Shown here piece after piece: positions 1 through 10,979 of a stretch of DNA of 64,000 nt. Both the position numbers and the translations under genes were made by a program. Position 1 is the first letter of the stretch, and each line of letters begins with the position of its first letter. The stretch is from Macrobrachium rosenbergii. Taxonomy: Eukaryota > Arthropoda > Malacostraca > Decapoda > Palaemonidae. Where the stretch lies: assembly GCF_040412425.1 (NCBI RefSeq), contig NC_089781.1, forward strand, positions 50,539,727 to 50,603,726, read 5' to 3'. The notes under the pieces are model-generated. The model was not told the origin of the DNA and did no database searches. It was given only the letters and a program-made list of their open reading frames with translations.

Positions 1-2130
1 GGTATACTTAAATTACAATGCCTCAAATGACCAATGGTAACAGCTGACGTAGTGGAACTAGAAAAATGAATATCCAAAAATTTACTGAGAATCTACAATT
101 ATCAAAATATTTACCATCCATTGGTCCTGCATGAAATCTATGTGCAGTCAGACCATGATTTACCAACAATAGGCCAAGACAATGTAGGAGCTCGAGTTTG
201 TAAAATTCTTAAATAATCTACAATTCTTTATGACACCTCTATGTCTGGTCTATCTTTGGCCACCCATGCCCAATTCAACACTCGGCTTTCATAGCATTTT
301 ATACCATTATGCCCACAATGCAAATGGTTTCAAGCCTTACATCTTAACTCAGCAGGAATCAAACCTATTTCTGCAATATTACACCATTATGGAGAGATAA
401 ATCATCTTTTACAGAGGCATATTCCAGAAGTGACATATTATGTTCCCTTGACACATCCCAGCTTCAAACAATTTTCCAACTGAGACAATACAGCATCATG
501 TATTGGTGAAATGTTTAACTGCCTGAAAAGAGATGTCATCAAAATCAAGTAATTCAACCAATTTAACATACTCAGCTGGTGTACCAGAATGAAAATCATC
601 ATCAAGTGCAATCTGCTTAAGGCATCAGCAATTACAACCTTCCCAGGGTTTGTGAACTAATTCATAATCATACTGAGATAACAACAAAGCCCATCTTTGT
701 ATTCTAAATTAGCATTACATGGGAATCTGTTTCCTCTTCAAAAAGGAGTCCCAGTAATGGTTTATGATCAGTTCTAACCAACAAAATTCCTGCCAAGCAA
801 AAAATATCTAAAACGTTTCACAGCAAAAATAGGCTAATCCTTCTTTATCCCCAACTAAAGAAATTAGTTCCTTTCTGCTTTAGACAGTTTTTACTTGCAA
901 AATAAATTGTTTTCTTAGTCACCAACCTTTTTGCAACATAACACACCCCACACCTACAGGAGACATCCACTTCAATGATTAAAGGACTATTCCCATCAAA
1001 ACTAGTCAGCACTTTGGACTCAGAAAAAATCTTGTACCTTCAGAGAAACGCCTTCTGCTGTACTGAAGTCCATCTAAATTTACATTTTTGCTTCAACCAC
1101 AAATCATACAAGGGAATTGTAGAAAAGTGCACACACAACCTTGCAGCAGTAAGTAATCATGCCTAAAGAGTTAGACTTCTTCAACAGAAATGGACATGGG
1201 CAATCTGAAATAACTAGTCCCTTTGAAGATGGCTTGACTCCTTCACCTGAGATGGTATCCTAAATATTCAATAAGTTCAGCCTCAAAATAGTCTTAAGTC
1301 TTGTTGTTTTGTACATTATGTGCTTGCAAAAGTTCTTAAAACAGCACCAATCGGTGATCATGTCTTTTGGTAGCACCACTACAATAATATCATCTAAATA
1401 ACCTTTACACCCTCCACATTTGCCAACAGTTGAAAATAAACCAACTCTTTGGAAATACCAGGAGATGAGGACAAGCCAAAAAGGTAAGCAACATATTTAA
1501 ACAATCCTTTATGAGTATTAATTACTAAATACTCTTGACTTTTCTCATCAACAGATTATTTGAAGATAAGCATTCTTTAAAAATCAATTTTGGAAAAAAC
1601 CACCCCACCATAACAGATAACAATTCCTCTATCTTTGGTAATAGGTACACCTGTCACAATAATTTGGTTATTCAAAATTTTAAAATCTCCACACAAATCC
1701 TCATTTCAACCTTATTTTCTTTCAATACAGGTACAATAGGAACTGCCCATTCACTATGTGATACGGGTTCCATCATTTCATCATACCTACAGCTTATCTA
1801 AGGCATCTTCAAGTATTTTTCTTGTAATAAAAGACTGTACATTAACTATAAACTTTGGGTAACATTACATATTTTAAAATGAATCTTGGCCAAAACACCA
1901 GCAATAGGTTTACTTGGATGTAAGTAATTATCTAGCGCTTTCTGCACTCCACGTAGCAACCTTTATTACTCTAAGTACCTTCATCTATTCAATAGATAAA
2001 TACCTACTTGCTGCATTAAAATCTTTACCACACAAATTTTGTATTACAGATCAACAACATAAAATACCTGAGGAAACCTTTGTGCTATTATAAGTACAGG
2101 AGCTAACACTTTGCCCAAGACATCAATTTT
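1..2130 (-). pseudogene. Degenerate pol (RT, RNase H, integrase part) of M1
   Basis: Read on the minus strand, this stretch is the counterpart of M2 22700-24850. The RT segment with the PFGLSSSPG block lies near 1441-1490, the RNase H and its C-terminal linker near 600-950, and the start of the integrase core at 1-60. No frame stays open for more than about 90 codons. The left edge coincides with the M2 region that codes for the first part of the DDE core. It cannot produce an active polymerase. Confidence 0.75.
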
Positions 2131-3130
2131 TCCTTATTATCTGTGACATATCTGGCTTTTTGTGCATTGTTTTCATATTTGGTTTTTAACCTGTCTTGCC
2201 CACTCTTTGGTTATAGTAGACACAGCACGCCACTGTAATCTCAAATGGAACTAAATTCTGATTCATGCTGAAATAAAATTCATCAGAATTAAGAGCAAAA
2301 ATCTTTCCTTTAACCATTAACAATCTATCATCATTGGTATGCTTCATAATCATCAATAGTTTTCCAGCCTTCTTACCTTCAGCCCTACTATTGAAGCTGT
2401 TATACCTGGGTTTTAACACTAGGCTATGAAGAGACAAATCTTTGTTTGCCTCTCTACACCTTTCTAATTTACCTTTCCTTTTACAAATGTTACAAGTCAG
2501 ATCTTTAAACCAACTTGATCTATACTCTCATGAGAAAAACCACAATGCTTACAGATGACTTTTCTTTTCTCACTGAACTAACCTGTAGCTGTGATTCGTT
2601 CCTCTCTCACCCACAAAAAGCTTTTCCATGTTCAAAATTCTTTTCTAAGAAACTGCACTAGAGGTCATAGCTTGGAGATCAATATTCAAAGCAACTAAAT
2701 TGGGAAAATATACTTCATTGTCCACTGCCATAAACAACTGATCTCTGACTCTTGAATCGAAATGATTACCAAAATTGCAATCTTTTGCTAAAGCCTTGAG
2801 GTCAGCATACAAACTATTCACTGTCTCATCCCTCCTTTTTTCTTTGTTGAAAAGCTATTAGGCTACGATGATAAAGTTCTAGTATTAGTTCAATACAGCC
2901 TCAGGTCATCATAGAGTCTTTGTATGGGAGTAAATCAGGGCCTTTTACAGTACCCAAATACCTCAAAACATCAGTTCCAAGTCAGCCCACTAACAAAACA
3001 TTTTCTTTTGTCATCTTCCTCAATTCAAGATTACTAAAATTAGCTTCTAATAATCAGCCAAAAGATCAGGGTTATCTGAGGAAAGAGTCAAAGGATCAAT
3101 CTTAATCTGAGTGGTTGTCGCCATCATGAA
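2131..3130 (-). pseudogene. Degenerate gag and protease of M1
   Basis: The stretch at 2186-2437 (minus) codes for the same residues that precede and begin the M2 protease, including LLMVKGKIFALNSDEF, but the aspartate-containing active-site segment is altered by a frameshift. Upstream on the minus strand are the gag zinc-knuckle region (2440-2580) and the gag N-terminus, starting near 3127 with a Met-Ala-Thr-Thr-type start like M2. Frames are broken by several one- and two-base indels. Confidence 0.72.
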
Positions 3131-3435
3131 CAAAACTTCTGAAGTGAAACAAGGCTGGTAGCAGCCTATATACCCAGGTAGGGTAGGGTAAAGACACAAT
3201 AAATCGACATCAACTATGGTACAGCTTGGGAATTGAAAATCCTCACCCTAGCATAGAGCGACCTCTGCCTAACCTCCGCTTTCCATCACCGTCCAATCAA
3301 CTGGCATACAGATAATCTATGAGCTGGAGCCCGGTAGGCTATGCTGAACTCATCAAAGCTCCTGGAAAATCCTTGCCCATCCACATGAAGTTCTTGTAGA
3401 CCTATATACTCTGCATGGATTCTCATTAAGCCATT

Positions 3436-3628
3436 TGTTGGGGCGAGCATAATTAAATACAGGGCCGGATACAAGGAGTTTATTGCTGATCGTACAACAA
3501 CTGTCTAGAACTATTCCAGCCATGATAACGCCACAACCCGGGAACCAGAACTCAAAACAAAAGAAGACGTTCACAGCAGGGAATAGAATCAAAGTGTAAA
3601 GGATTACCTTTTTTTTATCTACTCTGCA
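3436..3628 (-). repeat. 5' LTR of Mag-like copy M1
   Basis: This 193 bp repeat matches the two M2 LTRs (21201-21401 and 25772-25970). Read on the minus strand it begins TGCAGAGTAGATAAAAAAAA (M2 begins TGTAGAG) and ends in ...CCCCAACA. The gag leader follows downstream on the minus strand. The partner LTR lies beyond the left end of the window. Confidence 0.82.
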
Positions 3629-3720
3629 GGTGTGGTGATGAAGTCGTCAGCGAATAGAGGTTCATCCAGAGGCAAGTAGAGAATCCAGGTGAACTATAAG
3701 CTGGTCCTAGGGTGAAGGTC
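3629..3720. other. Short unassigned spacer between two LTR elements
   Basis: These 92 bases separate the M1 5' LTR from the 5' LTR of C2. No repeat partner in this window and no convincing gene were found. It may be older host DNA or a remnant of another element. The last four bases, GGTC, form one half of the C2 target-site duplication. Confidence 0.4.
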
Positions 3721-4113
3721 TCAAGTGCATTAACCAGTAAATAGTGCCCAGCGCCATTGAGTAAGTCTCCTTTGACATGTTTCTTTGGTGACTTCCATTT
3801 TTCTTCAAACTCAATTAGTCATGCCTAAAGCGTGCCCAGGTCACGCTTTGTCATTTTACTTTATCGTATTTATACAAATGTCACATTGTGTATCACATAT
3901 TTCTTCATTCACAGGCATCAAGACTGCCTCTTTGTTAGTTATATGTTTTTGTTGTAATTTTATACTCGTTCTGTAGTGTTGTTGTTGTTCGACCTCAGGT
4001 CACAGTCAATTCCATTGTCTCGCGGGCGGCGTCAGTCGGCCGCTATATAAACTGCCTGGATCTGTAATAAAGTAGCAGTAACTTTTACCTGCTCGTTTCT
4101 TTGACACCTTACA
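3721..4113 (+). repeat. 5' LTR of C2
   Basis: It is homologous to 4953-5374 and to the two C3 LTRs on the minus strand. The first about 20 bases are diverged from the family TGTAAAGTCACC start, so the left boundary is set by the GGTC duplication. A TATATAAA box lies at about 4044, an AATAAA polyadenylation signal at about 4066, and the LTR ends ...ACACCTTACA. Confidence 0.8.
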
Positions 4114-4114
4114 G

Positions 4115-4126
4115 TGGTGACCCGGA
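4115..4126 (+). other. Primer binding site, tRNA-Trp type
   Basis: TGGTGACCCGGA directly follows the LTR after one base. The related elements C1, C3 and C4 have TGGTGACCCC at the same place. CsRn1/Kabuki-type Gypsy elements are known to use tRNA-Trp, whose 3' end is complementary to TGGTGACCCC. The tRNA assignment is from family knowledge. Confidence 0.65.
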
Positions 4127-4332
4127 GTATCCCGGAGCCGTGCGGACCGACCGCGTGACTTAGTCTTGGCTCGGGATTTCTCCCAAAATATCTTAGCGGC
4201 CTAAACGCGGCTGTAACCAGCGTTTGGCGTGCTTGGCTCGTGGCGTACCCACCAGCGTCACTAGCGGAACCACGGCGCTGCGAAAGTGCGTACTGGCGCA
4301 AGTACCCCACTCAGTAAGGGTCGGAGGCGAGC

Positions 4333-4957
4333 ATGAATATGGATATCCCTCCTTCATGCAGATTCGCCGCGGACCCGCGAGACCGGGATTACCCTGCCTC
4401 CCATCACACCAGCCCGCCCTGCGAGGCCTCACAACTCCACTGCGAACACAGCGGCCGGGCAACACAATCGCGAACGCCCTCACCCGTAAACTGCCGCCCG
4501 TTTATGCAGGGAACCCATCGATGTGGCTGCGCAGGGTGAAATGCACTTCAGAATCGGCGCATCGACAAAGCAACCACCTTCATACGCCACAGCTGTCATC
4601 TGCTACGTCTTCGTCGGAAATTCGATGCCGTCCGTCCTACTAACCATTTCTGAGGACCTTCCGCTCTGGGCGAAACAACAAGCGTTCAGCTGGCACTCGG
4701 CAAGAGACGACTGGGTTTCAATGAACCGCTTAAAGCCGCGCGCTGTGGGAGAGTCCCAACAGCTGACGCAGCACCCCTTCCGCCCAACCACGCACACCAA
4801 CACGCCCTCACCCCATAGCGTAGCCCAGGAAGGACCGCCCAACCAGCAGCAACCTCACAGGCGGAGACCCTCCGTTATCTTCAAGGGCAGCGGCGCCTTC
4901 AGCGATGCAGATACAGGGATTAGTCAGGCCGCGTCCCTGCGTCGGGAGTATTTGTAA
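4333..4957 (+). pseudogene. Fused gag head and pol tail of C2
   Basis: From 4333 to about 4552 the sequence follows the first part of C3 gag, including the CCCATCGATGTGGCTGC stretch. From about 4553 it follows the proline/glutamine-rich tail found in C3 at 52220-52650 (minus). The junction falls in a short GCGC-like microhomology. The frame shifts between the halves, so a continuous product is unlikely. Confidence 0.75.
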
Positions 4958-5374
4958 AGTCACCACATTGGTGCGTAGTGTTTAAGCGGCGCCATTAATT
5001 AAGTCTCCGCTGAGCATGTTTTCTTTGGTGACTTCCCATTTCTTCAAACTCAATTAGTCACGCCTAAAACGTGCCAGGTCACGCATTTTTAACCCATTTT
5101 TACTTTATGCGTATTTATACACAAATGTCACACATTGTGTATCACATGTTTCTTCATTCACAGGCATCAAGACTGTATCCATATTGTAGTTCTGTGTGTT
5201 TTTGTATTGTAATTTATACTCGTTCACTGCATATTATTGTTTATTGTTTCGACCTCAGGTCACAGTCAATTCCATTGTCTCGCGGGCGGGCGTCAGTGAC
5301 AAGCTATATAAACTGCCTGGATCTGTAATGAAGTAGCGGTAACTTTTACCTGCTCGTTTCTTTGACACCTTACA
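4953..5374 (+). repeat. 3' LTR of C2
   Basis: It begins TGTAAAGTCACCACATTGG and ends ACACCTTACA. It matches the C3 LTR 56420-56842 (reverse complement) almost throughout, including TATATAAAC near 5305 and an AATGAAG in place of the usual polyadenylation signal near 5326. It is less eroded than the C2 5' LTR. Confidence 0.88.
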
Positions 5375-5547
5375 GGTCCTTTTCGTGTTGTAAGTAAGAG
5401 GGGAATAGATTTGTTGTTCTAGATGAAATACAGGTGTCTCGGTTGAGCATATATAGGTCTATCTAAAATTAAAGAAGACAGGTTAATACAGGAATCTTAT
5501 GGGACAATTCTGTGTTGTACTATGGTTATGATAATTTTTTTTCTTTC

Positions 5548-5578
<31 letters not shown>

Positions 5579-6715
5579 TAATGGATTTTAAATAGGCGTG
5601 ACCATAGTTGTTTTTAACTGGGGAGGGCGTTAGTCCATGGGAAGCTAAACAAAGCTTTAATTGCCCAAGTTCAGTCTTTGCTCTTGTGTGTTGCAATACT
5701 TAGTTAAAGTTAAGTGTAAAATACCTTAGGGTTTTTGTAGATATATGGGTTTCTGTTTTTTTTTTTGTTGTTGTTTGTTTTTTCTTTCCAGTTTCACTTG
5801 ATCAGTAACTTTTTAGATTCTTTCTTTTGTTTTTTATGCTGAAGTTCATATTCACATGACGTTGTGAGTCGTGGCATGGGCTAATTTCGTAGTGAGGTTA
5901 GGCCCGTGTGTTATTGTGCAAAAATATTATGATGTGTAGTAGTCGTCTGACGCAATATTTTTGAGTATAGATTTTCAGAATAAGTTCTGTTGTTTAGGTT
6001 TTGGGTAATTTGTATATCAGATGGAATCTACCTGATCAGTTACAGTTTGGGCAAATCAGTTAGGGTTCAGGATAGGTTTGGAAGACTTTAATATGACCAA
6101 GAATTTAGATTTTCAGTTCTCCTCTAGAAGGAGTAAGAGGGCTGCACCATTAGTAACTGTGATGTTATGATCAAAGACAGCTGCTGAGTATGTCAATTGC
6201 TAATTTGCTGAGGCAGGCAGGTACTGACAGTATTTGCTAACAGCAAAATCTTGAGGACTCTCTGAGATAGTTGTAATTATTACGATAAGGTTTGGGACTT
6301 TATGGGCTTCTTTAAATGGGTTATTGGTCACAAATTAATAGTGGTGGAGGTTTTAGATGTTACGGTAGCTTTGTCGTCCTGTCAGACTACCTTGTTGAAT
6401 ATTGAGAAAGAAGTGGAATAGGTGTCATCACAAATTCAAACTCAGGTTAAGTCAGTGGTTGCTGCTAATAAGGGGAATTTTGGGAGATATTTTACCTCTT
6501 GGATGTTTAGAGTTGCCTTTAATGAATTCAGTATATCGGTATGGTTCTCAGGTAATTTTTACTGGGAAGAATTTGTATGGGTAGTATCTTAAAGTTAGTG
6601 TACCTGATAGGGGGTTGATTGTGGAAATTCCAGTTAGTAACTTGGAATTGTTTCATAGTTTTATCATACAACCTTTCCTTAGTGGTTTTAATAGTTCAGT
6701 AATAGTATGGGATAG
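5375..6715. other. Unassigned T-rich stretch with weak coding traces
   Basis: No repeat partner was found in this window for most of this segment. A (CT)n run lies at 5549-5573 and T-rich tracts follow. From about 6080 to 6710 the plus strand has short open pieces in different frames. One includes an Arg-Arg-Ser-Lys-Arg stretch at 6126-6140 and another, at about 6290-6420, a heptad-like region (VEVLDVTVALSS, TTLLNIEKEVE). This resembles a decayed retroelement glycoprotein, but the evidence is weak and I do not assign it. Confidence 0.35.
5549..5573 (+). repeat. (CT)n microsatellite
   Basis: Simple dinucleotide run of about 12 units inside the unassigned T-rich stretch. Confidence 0.9.
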
Positions 6716-7232
6716 TGAGGACTCTGGGTACCAGCTGTAGAGACCGTGCACCGATCACAGTCTCTTTCGAGCACGTGTGTGCCTCATCCATCGGAGAACA
6801 AGACAAAAACATGAGCATCCTGTTTTCTCTCTCAAGGAGCGCAACTTCTACCATACAATATTTCCGTCTGTTCTCTAACCATTGTTGCCTTGATTTATGT
6901 ACAATCCTGCCACTACTGCGTTACCATGCAAGCATTCTGATCATGTACTCATAATGCTCCACCGAAGATCTTCTGTATCCAAGCTTTATGTATGTTTCTG
7001 TTTTGTGAGCGCTAACGTCTCATATTTTCTATATAATGCTACTGCATTGTATTCATTAATCTGTCTCGAATCTCATGCAAGCTCAGCCATATGTGGAATT
7101 TCCTGACCTTTCCATTGATATGTTTTATCACTGTATGTTTATTATATCTCCCACAATCGCCATCTGTTTGTCTGCCACAAACACAGATATCGGAAACATC
7201 CTCTGTTTTTGCCTGTCTGTGTGTGTAGATGC
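6716..7232 (+). repeat. LTR-Z, forward copy with internal insertion
   Basis: It matches the 456 bp repeat at 15754-16209 in its first part (to about 6890) and again from about 7065 to 7230, with about 170 bp of extra sequence between. It lacks the last about 115 bp of that repeat and runs straight into an inverted copy. It carries the conserved hairpin at 7161-7188. Unlike 15754-16209, its 5' end is not clearly TG. Confidence 0.7.
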
Positions 7233-7815
7233 TACTGTAAGGACTGGAGATTGGTGACATACTGGCTGGAGTGTTTTTACTGGTTTATTTATAGTTCCTT
7301 ACTGAGATCAATGTACAGAATCTTCGAAGATGTTATTGACGTGTGCGAGCTGTAAGGTAGCATCTACACACAGACAGGGGAAAACAGAGGTACAGATTCG
7401 GGTATCTGTGTTTGTCGGTAGACAAACAGATGGCGATATCAAGAGACATAATAAAGTATAGTGTTAAAACATGCATCGATGGAAGGCCGGGAGAATTTTG
7501 CATATGTAATTACGTAGTTCGAAGACAGATAACAATTTGTCTGACCAACTTACTAACTATGCTCTGTGAATCAGAGCGTTGGCATCTTCTGCTGAAAACA
7601 CATACAATTTGATACGGAAGGTCGGTGGGGCGTGCTCAGTGCATGATCAGAATTACTTACATGCTAATACAAGTAATTAGTGATGTACACTCGGCTAGAA
7701 AAGTGAGGATACAGTGTTTTTAAATCTTCGGACATATAGTGCTAAATAATGAGACATCTGCAACTTTAGAAAGGGGAGGAGCTTCAGCATTGTTGTGTTT
7801 GTTTTTTGCTTGACC
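7233..7815 (-). repeat. LTR-Z, inverted copy
   Basis: The reverse complement follows 15754-16209 from its 3' end inward: GTGACATACTGGCTGG, GTTCCTTACTGA and GTACAGAATCTTC all match. It also has the extra internal block seen in the forward copy (CATGATCAGAAT near 7645). Together with 6716-7232 it forms a large imperfect palindrome of about 1.1 kb. Its outer limit near 7815 is uncertain because similarity fades. Confidence 0.62.
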
Positions 7816-8193
7816 TCTTATAACTTTCAATCATATCCTACGGTTCTGAAATCATTGATACTTAAATGCAGTAGTAAGCTTTACAGTATTCGTTCAAGTT
7901 GTAATTTATAATACATGTGGATGTAATGATTGTTTCATTACATTGTGCAGTAATAACAAAAACATAACAAAAGATGGTTTAACAAACATTGTAAGAAATT
8001 TCATGAAATATAGAAAAAAAGAAACCATTGATATGAACATCCATGAAAAGGGTTGCATGTGCATTGAGCACTAATATTATATTATAAAGAAAAACAAATG
8101 AATTCCGTGAGTAAATTATAGAAAAAATCCAAGTTGATAATACAAAAACAGAAAGCAAAACTCGATCGCTATAACAATATTTTCAACAGCTAT
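7816..8193. other. AT-rich spacer, target region of the BEL element
   Basis: No gene, repeat partner or RNA was recognised. It ends at ...GCTAT, directly next to the TG that starts the BEL 5' LTR. Confidence 0.5.
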
Positions 8194-8864
8194 TGTCGTG
8201 AAAAAACTGGATCCGTTTTTTCTCGACAATCCTTCACAATGTTCAGGATAAGCGAGGGGGAGTGGTAAGCAGGTGGCTGAGTTCGTGGTTCACTTTTTTC
8301 TGTAAATATGTTTGATTGTTATTTGTGTCCGGCAAATTGCCTGTGTTGTCTGTCAGGAATGTCAGAGAGGCTCCTTTTTATATAATACAGGTACCTGCTT
8401 GAGTAAAAATAACCTATGTATAAATCTTGAAAAGGGAACAGAGGTGACAACGAGGCATGCAGAGGGGCTTATATGCCTTCTCGAGGGTATAGCTTTGAGG
8501 TTAGCTGTGCACTCTCCAAGTCGTCACCTCCCAGCCAAATCGTTCATTTTCAAGTCAAGAGCTGGTTCCTTGGTATGCTAAATTAATCCCTTCACATTTT
8601 TACCATCCAGGGCTTGATATAGTTAATGCTCATATAAAGTGTAGCCTGACTGTTCGGAAATAAGTTTTTGTAAAATTATAGCTTTAGAGGCATGTGATTT
8701 CGAGTTTTATGGGTTTTGTATAGCTTTCAGCATTGTGTCTTGTACCACCACATGGTCCTTGTGTGTTAATGTATGTTGAATTTAATTAGTCTATTTTAAA
8801 TAAAATTGTAAAACCTGCCTGATCTTGATGGACTTCGCTTCGATGTTTGCTGGAAGTGCCGACG
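8194..8864 (+). repeat. 5' LTR of BEL element
   Basis: About 671 bp, beginning TGTCGTGAAAAAACTGGATC. It matches 43682-44358 along its whole length. The similarity stops around the TGTTTGCTGG...TGCC block, just before the primer-binding-site-like sequence. An AATAAAATTG polyadenylation-type region lies near 8800. Confidence 0.85.
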
Positions 8865-8885
8865 TTTGGTCCTTCGAACCAGATG
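8865..8885 (+). other. Primer-binding-site-like sequence of BEL element
   Basis: TTTGGTCCTTCGAACC follows the 5' LTR, the usual position of a primer binding site, and is absent after the 3' LTR. The form resembles leader sequences of other BEL/Pao elements. The priming tRNA is not assigned. Confidence 0.5.
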
Positions 8886-9040
8886 GTCAGTATCATAAAG
8901 CATCCAGAACATCCACCAAGTGATGGTTTTTCGTTGGCTGAGGAAGTGGTGAGAGTGATAGGGCACAATAGAAGTTCAGAGAACAGTGATCATTGTTTTT
9001 TTGCAATGCAGAATTTACAGTAGATGTGAATTGAAGCAAC

Positions 9041-10000
9041 ATGGCTGTTGCAAGTAACTTGCAGGCCAGTTCGCTGGTTACTTTATTGACAGATGTGGTA
9101 GCTGAGGCCCATCGTGAACTGTTGGAGACACACGCTATGGCGGAGTACCAGAATCTGATTGATCGCATTAAAGCAGATGAGCAAATGTTGAGAAATTTCT
9201 ATTTGACCAGTACAGTAAAGTTGGAATCAAACCTTGAATTGTCAATTCGTCAAGTGCTCTCCTTATCAGAATTGAATTCCTTGCTAGCATATCGCAGCAA
9301 CGGACCAGATTTCCAAAGTTGAAAGAACTTCCTTTTACCTGTGTTCAGTGGTGAGATTAATGAATACGCTACTTTTTAGAGAATGATTTAGATAATGTAA
9401 CTAAGTTTCTTTTTGGTGCCTCGAGAAAGAAAAACCTAGAGTAGCAAGGCTTTAAGTGTAACGGCTACTAACTATGATGTTGCATCAGGGTTTTTGGAAC
9501 ATTACTATGGTAATCAGCAGCAAACGTTAGTTGTTTTGCATCGCGACTTGCCGTAGATTTAAAAAAATTTCCACGTGAGTTGACAGTGTTGTTAAAGCAA
9601 ATTAAATGCTTGAGTACAGTAGATATGGGCAGGGAATGGTCATGGAGTGTGATTAATCAGAAGCTCTCTGAAGGTGATGTACATCATAAAAGTTGTGGAT
9701 TACTTGAGAAAGTGTGATTACACTTTAGATGAATTTTTTGAGGCACTTGATTTCACATTAGGAGTTTGGAGTGATGATGCGTTGTAAAAGGGGAGAGGAT
9801 GAGTCTGTAAGACCTAAGACAGTTGCAGATTTCAAACCCCTTGGACTAGAGCATGTCCATTTTGCCAAGGTGAAAGATTCGGCCAGCGATTGTACCAATC
9901 ACACCACCGTCAAGACTAAAGGCTTACAATTAATGTATTCGTAGGTGCTTTAAAATGTCTAGGCAAAGGCCATAGTAGCATTCAGTGTAACAAAACAGAA
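9041..10000 (+). pseudogene. BEL/Pao gag with zinc knuckle, broken
   Basis: An open frame starts at 9041 (MAVASNLQASSLVTLLTD) and runs 93 codons through a helical N-terminal region. After a frameshift near 9310 the frame reads FPKLKELPLPVFSGEIN, the start of the BEL gag domain (DUF1759-like). Further pieces lie to about 9790. Cys-rich residues CPFCQGE near 9853 and KCLGKGHSSIQC near 9953-9990 are the paired zinc-binding motifs of BEL gag. At least five frame breaks. Confidence 0.7.
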
Positions 10001-10249
10001 TTGTAACTTGGGTAGTGGTAGGCATAATAACTTAATTTGTGTAATAATGCTTTCAAGCCTCAGTCAAATGCACCTACCAGGCACTTCAACAAAGTAAATG
10101 CTCAGAGTCAATCATCAAGTCATGTAAATTTAAGCCAGTAAAGGCCAAAGTATAGATAGAAATCCTGAGGGTTCTAACATAAATACTAACGTAAGTAGAG
10201 TAGGTGGGAAGAAAGAGTGATGAAAACCCCTGTGTGAATGCAAAGTCAG

Positions 10250-10405
10250 TAAATTCATCTGACTTGGGCCTACCATCAACGCTGTTACTAACCGTGGTCG
10301 GCCATCTTGTGTGCCCAGGCAAACAGGCTCCGACCAGAGTGTTTTTAGACATCGAGCCAACGTAGTTTTGTTTCTAGTCAACTAGCCCAGAAATTAAAGT
10401 TACAG
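10250..10405 (+). pseudogene. BEL A17-type protease, N-terminal part
   Basis: The plus strand reads LGLPSTLLLTVVGHLV-like residues and then VFLDIEPT at about 10340, where active BEL proteases have LLDxGSQ. The catalytic aspartate is retained, but the following Gly-Ser is not. The frame is cut at 10405 by the insertion of C1 and resumes at 14997. Confidence 0.6.
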
Positions 10406-10724
10406 TGTAAGGGCGTCAAATTGCTCTCCTTCCTTGTGTTTCTCTTCATGCGCATTAATCACGTCATATATGTTACTTGTTGATATTTCAGATTCTTTAT
10501 GTATCTCATTGTATGCATCATTGTATGGCCTGTCCGCCGATATATATACCTGCCTTTACATGTTCTGTAATGCATTATATATGTCTTTTTATGCCTGTTA
10601 ACAAACACAACCTTCATTGGACGGCAGGGGGCTCAGGATGCCTGCTACCTTCCGTCGCTTGCATTATAAACACCTGTCGAGAATAATAAAGGATTAGCTT
10701 TCACTTCTGACATTGAAACTCACA
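10406..10724 (+). repeat. 5' LTR of C1
   Basis: 319 bp, starting TGTAAGGGCGTCAAATTGC and ending ...AACTCACA. It is closely similar to 14665-14996. A TATATATACC box lies near 10542 and AATAATAAAGG near 10682. Confidence 0.9.
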
Positions 10725-10725
10725 C

Positions 10726-10738
10726 TGGTGACCCCAGA
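10726..10738 (+). other. Primer binding site of C1, tRNA-Trp type
   Basis: TGGTGACCCCAGA starts one base after the LTR. The first ten bases match the tRNA-Trp-complementary site known from CsRn1/Kabuki elements. Confidence 0.7.
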
Positions 10739-10979
10739 AAAGGGACAGGTAGCGCGGTTTTGGCCCAGCCATTAACGGACTAAATACGACTGCAGCCTAC
10801 CATCAGAGAGCCTTTAGCTTAACTAACTATGGCATAAAGTTTAGGCCTCTGATAGCCCCCTCCCTGGCGGAAACTGTGCCATTAATGGATTAAATATGGA
10901 GTACCAAAAAAGGAACATTTTGGCACTTCGTAGCACCATTAACGACTCAATATGGTGCATTTTCCCGTGTTTTGTTTGT

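Larger units (their letters stand above)
1..3628 (-). mobile_element. Mag-like Ty3/Gypsy copy M1, truncated by window start
   Basis: The minus strand matches the plus-strand element at 21201-25970 piece by piece: integrase at the extreme left, then RNase H, RT, protease, gag and finally the 5' LTR at 3436-3628. Position 1 already lies inside integrase, so the 3' part of the element and its other LTR are outside the window. Identity to M2 is high over long stretches, but many small deletions and stops break every frame. It is an LTR retrotransposon fossil. Family assignment rests on the protein matches described for M2. Confidence 0.85.
3721..5374 (+). mobile_element. Internally deleted CsRn1-like Gypsy element C2
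   Basis: Two LTRs (3721-4113 and 4953-5374) flank only about 840 bp of interior. The interior starts with a tRNA-Trp-like primer binding site and the first part of gag, then jumps to the very end of the coding region just before the 3' LTR. Both halves match the longer element C3 (51826-56842, minus). GGTC at 3717-3720 and 5375-5378 is a probable 4 bp target-site duplication. It could be mobilised only in trans, if at all. Confidence 0.85.

Noticed and set aside
4032..4842. Minus-strand frames in the C2 interior
   Set aside because: C2 LTRs, primer binding site and gag head are all plus-strand; the reverse frames show no motif.
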